NCBI GenBank assembly: GCA_964385465.1
Contig: CAYLPJ010000069.1
Span: 1-26,934 of the forward strand
Direction of reading: 5' to 3'
From: CAYLPJ01 sp964385465
Lineage (GTDB): Bacteria > Planctomycetota > Phycisphaerae > SM23-33
Length of the DNA stretch: 26,934 bases
Both the position numbers and the translations under genes were made by a program. Positions 25,307-26,934 of this stretch are shown here, piece after piece. How positions within the stretch are numbered: position 1 is the first letter of the stretch; the number at the start of each line of letters is the position of its first letter. The notes below the pieces were generated by a model, which had not been told where the DNA came from, did not search any database, and saw only the letters and a program-made list of their open reading frames with translations.

Positions 25307-26801
25307 AGAGAACCCTCAGGCCCAAGGTGCACCCGAACAGGTTCAGGAGGCCACGGAGCTCGACGAGTTTCAGATGCTTCTGGGCAAGGAATTCAAGCCC
25401 AAGACCGACAACGCCAAGTCGGCGATCACCGAGGCCGTCCAGACCCTGGCGCAGACCGCCCTCCAGGAGGCCTCGCTGGTCAGCGACGACGTCGTCCGCA
25501 CCATCGAGTCCATGATCGCCGAACTGGACCACAAGCTCTCCGAGCAGTTGAACCTCATCCTCCATCACGAGGAGTTCCAGAAGCTCGAGGGCACCTGGCG
25601 AGGCCTGCATCACCTCGTCAACAACACCGAGACCGACGAGACGCTGAAGATCCGCGTGCTGAACGTCTCCAAGAACGACGTCCGCAAGACGCTGCGGAAG
25701 TTCAAGGGCACGGCCTGGGATCAGAGCCCGCTGTTCAAGAAGCTCTACGAGGACGAGTACGGCACGCCCGGCGGCGAGCCCTACGGCTGCATCGTCGGCG
25801 ACTACGAGTTCGACCACACCCCGCCGGACGTGGAGATCCTCCAGGGCATGGGCCAGATCGCCGCCGCGGCCCACGCGCCGTTCATCGCCGCCGGCTCCCC
25901 GGCCGTCATGAACATGGAGAGCTGGCAGGAACTCGGCGACCCGCGCGACCTGACCAAGATCTTCCAGACGGCCGAGTATGCCCCCTGGCGGAGCCTGCGG
26001 GACTCCGAGGACTCCCGCTACGTCTCGCTGACGATGCCGCGGTTCCTCTCCCGGCTGCCCTACGGCGCCAAGACCAACCCGGTTGACGAGTTCGCCTTCG
26101 AGGAGGATACCGAGGGCGCGGACCACTCGAAGTACTGCTGGTCCAACTCGGCGTTCGCCATGGGCGTGAACGTCAACAGGGCGTTCAAGCTGTACGGCTG
26201 GTGCTCGCGGATTCGGGGCGTCGAGTCCGGCGGCATGGTCGAGGGCCTGCCCTGCCACACCTTCCCCACCGACGACGGCGGGGTGGACATGAAGTGCCCC
26301 ACCGAGATCGCCATCACCGACCGCCGCGAGGCCGAACTGGCCAAGAACGGCTTCATGCCGCTGAGCCACTGGAAAAACACCGACTACGCCGTGTTCATCG
26401 GCGCCCAGACGCTGCACAAGCCGGCCGAGTACGACGACCCCGATGCGACCGCCAACGACAACCTCGGCAGCCGCCTGCCGTACATCTTCGCCTCCAGCCG
26501 CTTCGCGCACTTCCTCAAGTGCATCGTCCGCGACAAGATCGGCTCGTTCAAAGAGCGCGAGGACATGGAGAAGTACCTCAACGACTGGATCATGAACTAC
26601 GTCGAGCCCGACCCCCACAACGCCACGGAGGAGGCCAAGGCCCGCCGGCCCCTCGCGGCCGCGGAGGTCCAGGTCGCCGAAGTCGAGGGCAATCCCGGGT
26701 ACTACGCGGCGAAGTTCTTCCTCCGCCCGCACTACCAGCTCGAGGGCCTGACCGCGTCGCTGCGGCTGGTCAGCAAGCTGCCGTCGGCCAAGCAGGAGTA
26801 G
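25299..26801 (+). CDS. tssC: type VI secretion sheath large subunit TssC
   Basis: 500 aa, the usual length. It forms the sheath with TssB. Clear family blocks in order: LNLILHHEEFQKLEGTW (84-100) with RGLHHLV, GEPYGCIVGDYEFDH, APWRSLRDSEDSRYVSLTMP then RFLSRLPYG, YCWSNSAFAMGVNVNRAF then LYGWCSRIRGVESGGMVEGL, KCPTEIAITDRREAELAKNG then FMPLSHWKNTDYAVFIGAQ, and the C-terminal NLGSRLPYIFASSRFAHFLK then RDKIGSF. No missing parts. The N-terminal 60 residues are the least conserved part, as is usual. The ATG at 25299 lies inside the end of tssB, with GAGGAGGAG just upstream. A 91-bp gap leads to hcp. Confidence 0.97.
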   Translation: MAEENPQAQGAPEQVQEATELDEFQMLLGKEFKPKTDNAKSAITEAVQTLAQTALQEASLVSDDVVRTIESMIAELDHKLSEQLNLILHHEEFQKLEGTWRGLHHLVNNTETDETLKIRVLNVSKNDVRKTLRKFKGTAWDQSPLFKKLYEDEYGTPGGEPYGCIVGDYEFDHTPPDVEILQGMGQIAAAAHAPFIAAGSPAVMNMESWQELGDPRDLTKIFQTAEYAPWRSLRDSEDSRYVSLTMPRFLSRLPYGAKTNPVDEFAFEEDTEGADHSKYCWSNSAFAMGVNVNRAFKLYGWCSRIRGVESGGMVEGLPCHTFPTDDGGVDMKCPTEIAITDRREAELAKNGFMPLSHWKNTDYAVFIGAQTLHKPAEYDDPDATANDNLGSRLPYIFASSRFAHFLKCIVRDKIGSFKEREDMEKYLNDWIMNYVEPDPHNATEEAKARRPLAAAEVQVAEVEGNPGYYAAKFFLRPHYQLEGLTASLRLVSKLPSAKQE

Positions 26802-26892
26802 CGTTACACAACATCACCGGCCGCCGTGCGGCGACCGCGCATCGGACCTTCCCGATTCCGGGTGAGCAGAGAGAACAATAAGGAGAGACGCG

Positions 26893-26934
26893 ATGAGCTA
26901 CGACATGTTCCTGAAGATCGACGGGATCAACGGC
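26893..26934 (+). CDS. hcp: Hcp (TssD), tube protein of the type VI system, 5' end only
   Basis: Only 14 codons lie in the window (MSYDMFLKIDGING). This opening matches the Hcp family start, in which the first strand carries D-(M/I)-FLKIDGI. AAGGAGA precedes the ATG by 5 nt. Its place after tssB-tssC is the standard order. Hcp forms the hexameric tube inside the TssBC sheath and is secreted. The short piece limits certainty. Confidence 0.85.
   Translation, partial: MSYDMFLKIDGING

Noticed and set aside
25206..26732. 508-codon frame antisense to tssC
   Set aside because: No family features; tssC on the other strand is unambiguous.
26820..26832. Small hairpin GCCGC-CGT-GCGGC between tssC and hcp
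   Set aside because: Only a 5-bp stem, no T-run, and within what should be one operon; likely chance in GC-rich DNA.

Overview
High-GC bacterial DNA. The gene content suggests a diderm of the Planctomycetota (Phycisphaerae-like) type: a giant filamentous-haemagglutinin-type exoprotein with its outer-membrane transporter, type VI secretion genes, a secreted right-handed beta-helix protein, a Gfo/Idh/MocA oxidoreductase and an Rhs tip protein. The phylum is an inference from style and content; no rRNA or other marker is present.

Left part (1-4509, minus strand). A short Rhs-like remnant lies at the window edge. Next come a small lipoprotein gene (308-724) and, directly upstream of it, a short 'orphan' Rhs protein (738-2432). 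The Rhs core ends at a DPSGL border and continues into a C-terminal domain that I match to the Bacillus subtilis Tgl transglutaminase family. The pair looks like a polymorphic toxin with its immunity lipoprotein. A secreted beta-helix protein follows (2605-4509).

Middle housekeeping block (4712-7411). This holds a VOC/glyoxalase-fold enzyme (+), a convergent Gfo/Idh/MocA dehydrogenase (-), and MutY (-) carrying an unusually intact Nudix box.

Right part (7717-end, all + strand). A two-partner secretion pair comes first: tpsB (POTRA plus beta-barrel) and tpsA (4407 codons, 13.2 kb). Only 51 bp after tpsA comes tssA, then a 319-bp gap with a good sigma70-type promoter, then tssB, tssC (8-nt overlap) and the first 14 codons of hcp, cut by the window end. 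The region thus joins a giant type Vb exoprotein to the start of a type VI sheath/tube operon.

The most distinctive structure is inside tpsA. Its second half is a hierarchical repeat: units of about 105 aa, three of them exactly 315 nt start to start, and a three-part super-unit of about 425 codons that occurs at exactly 1275-nt steps and recurs 1.5 kb later. Cysteines are absent from the first roughly 2100 residues but occur about 20 times in the second half, five times as C-x15-C at the same place in the unit.
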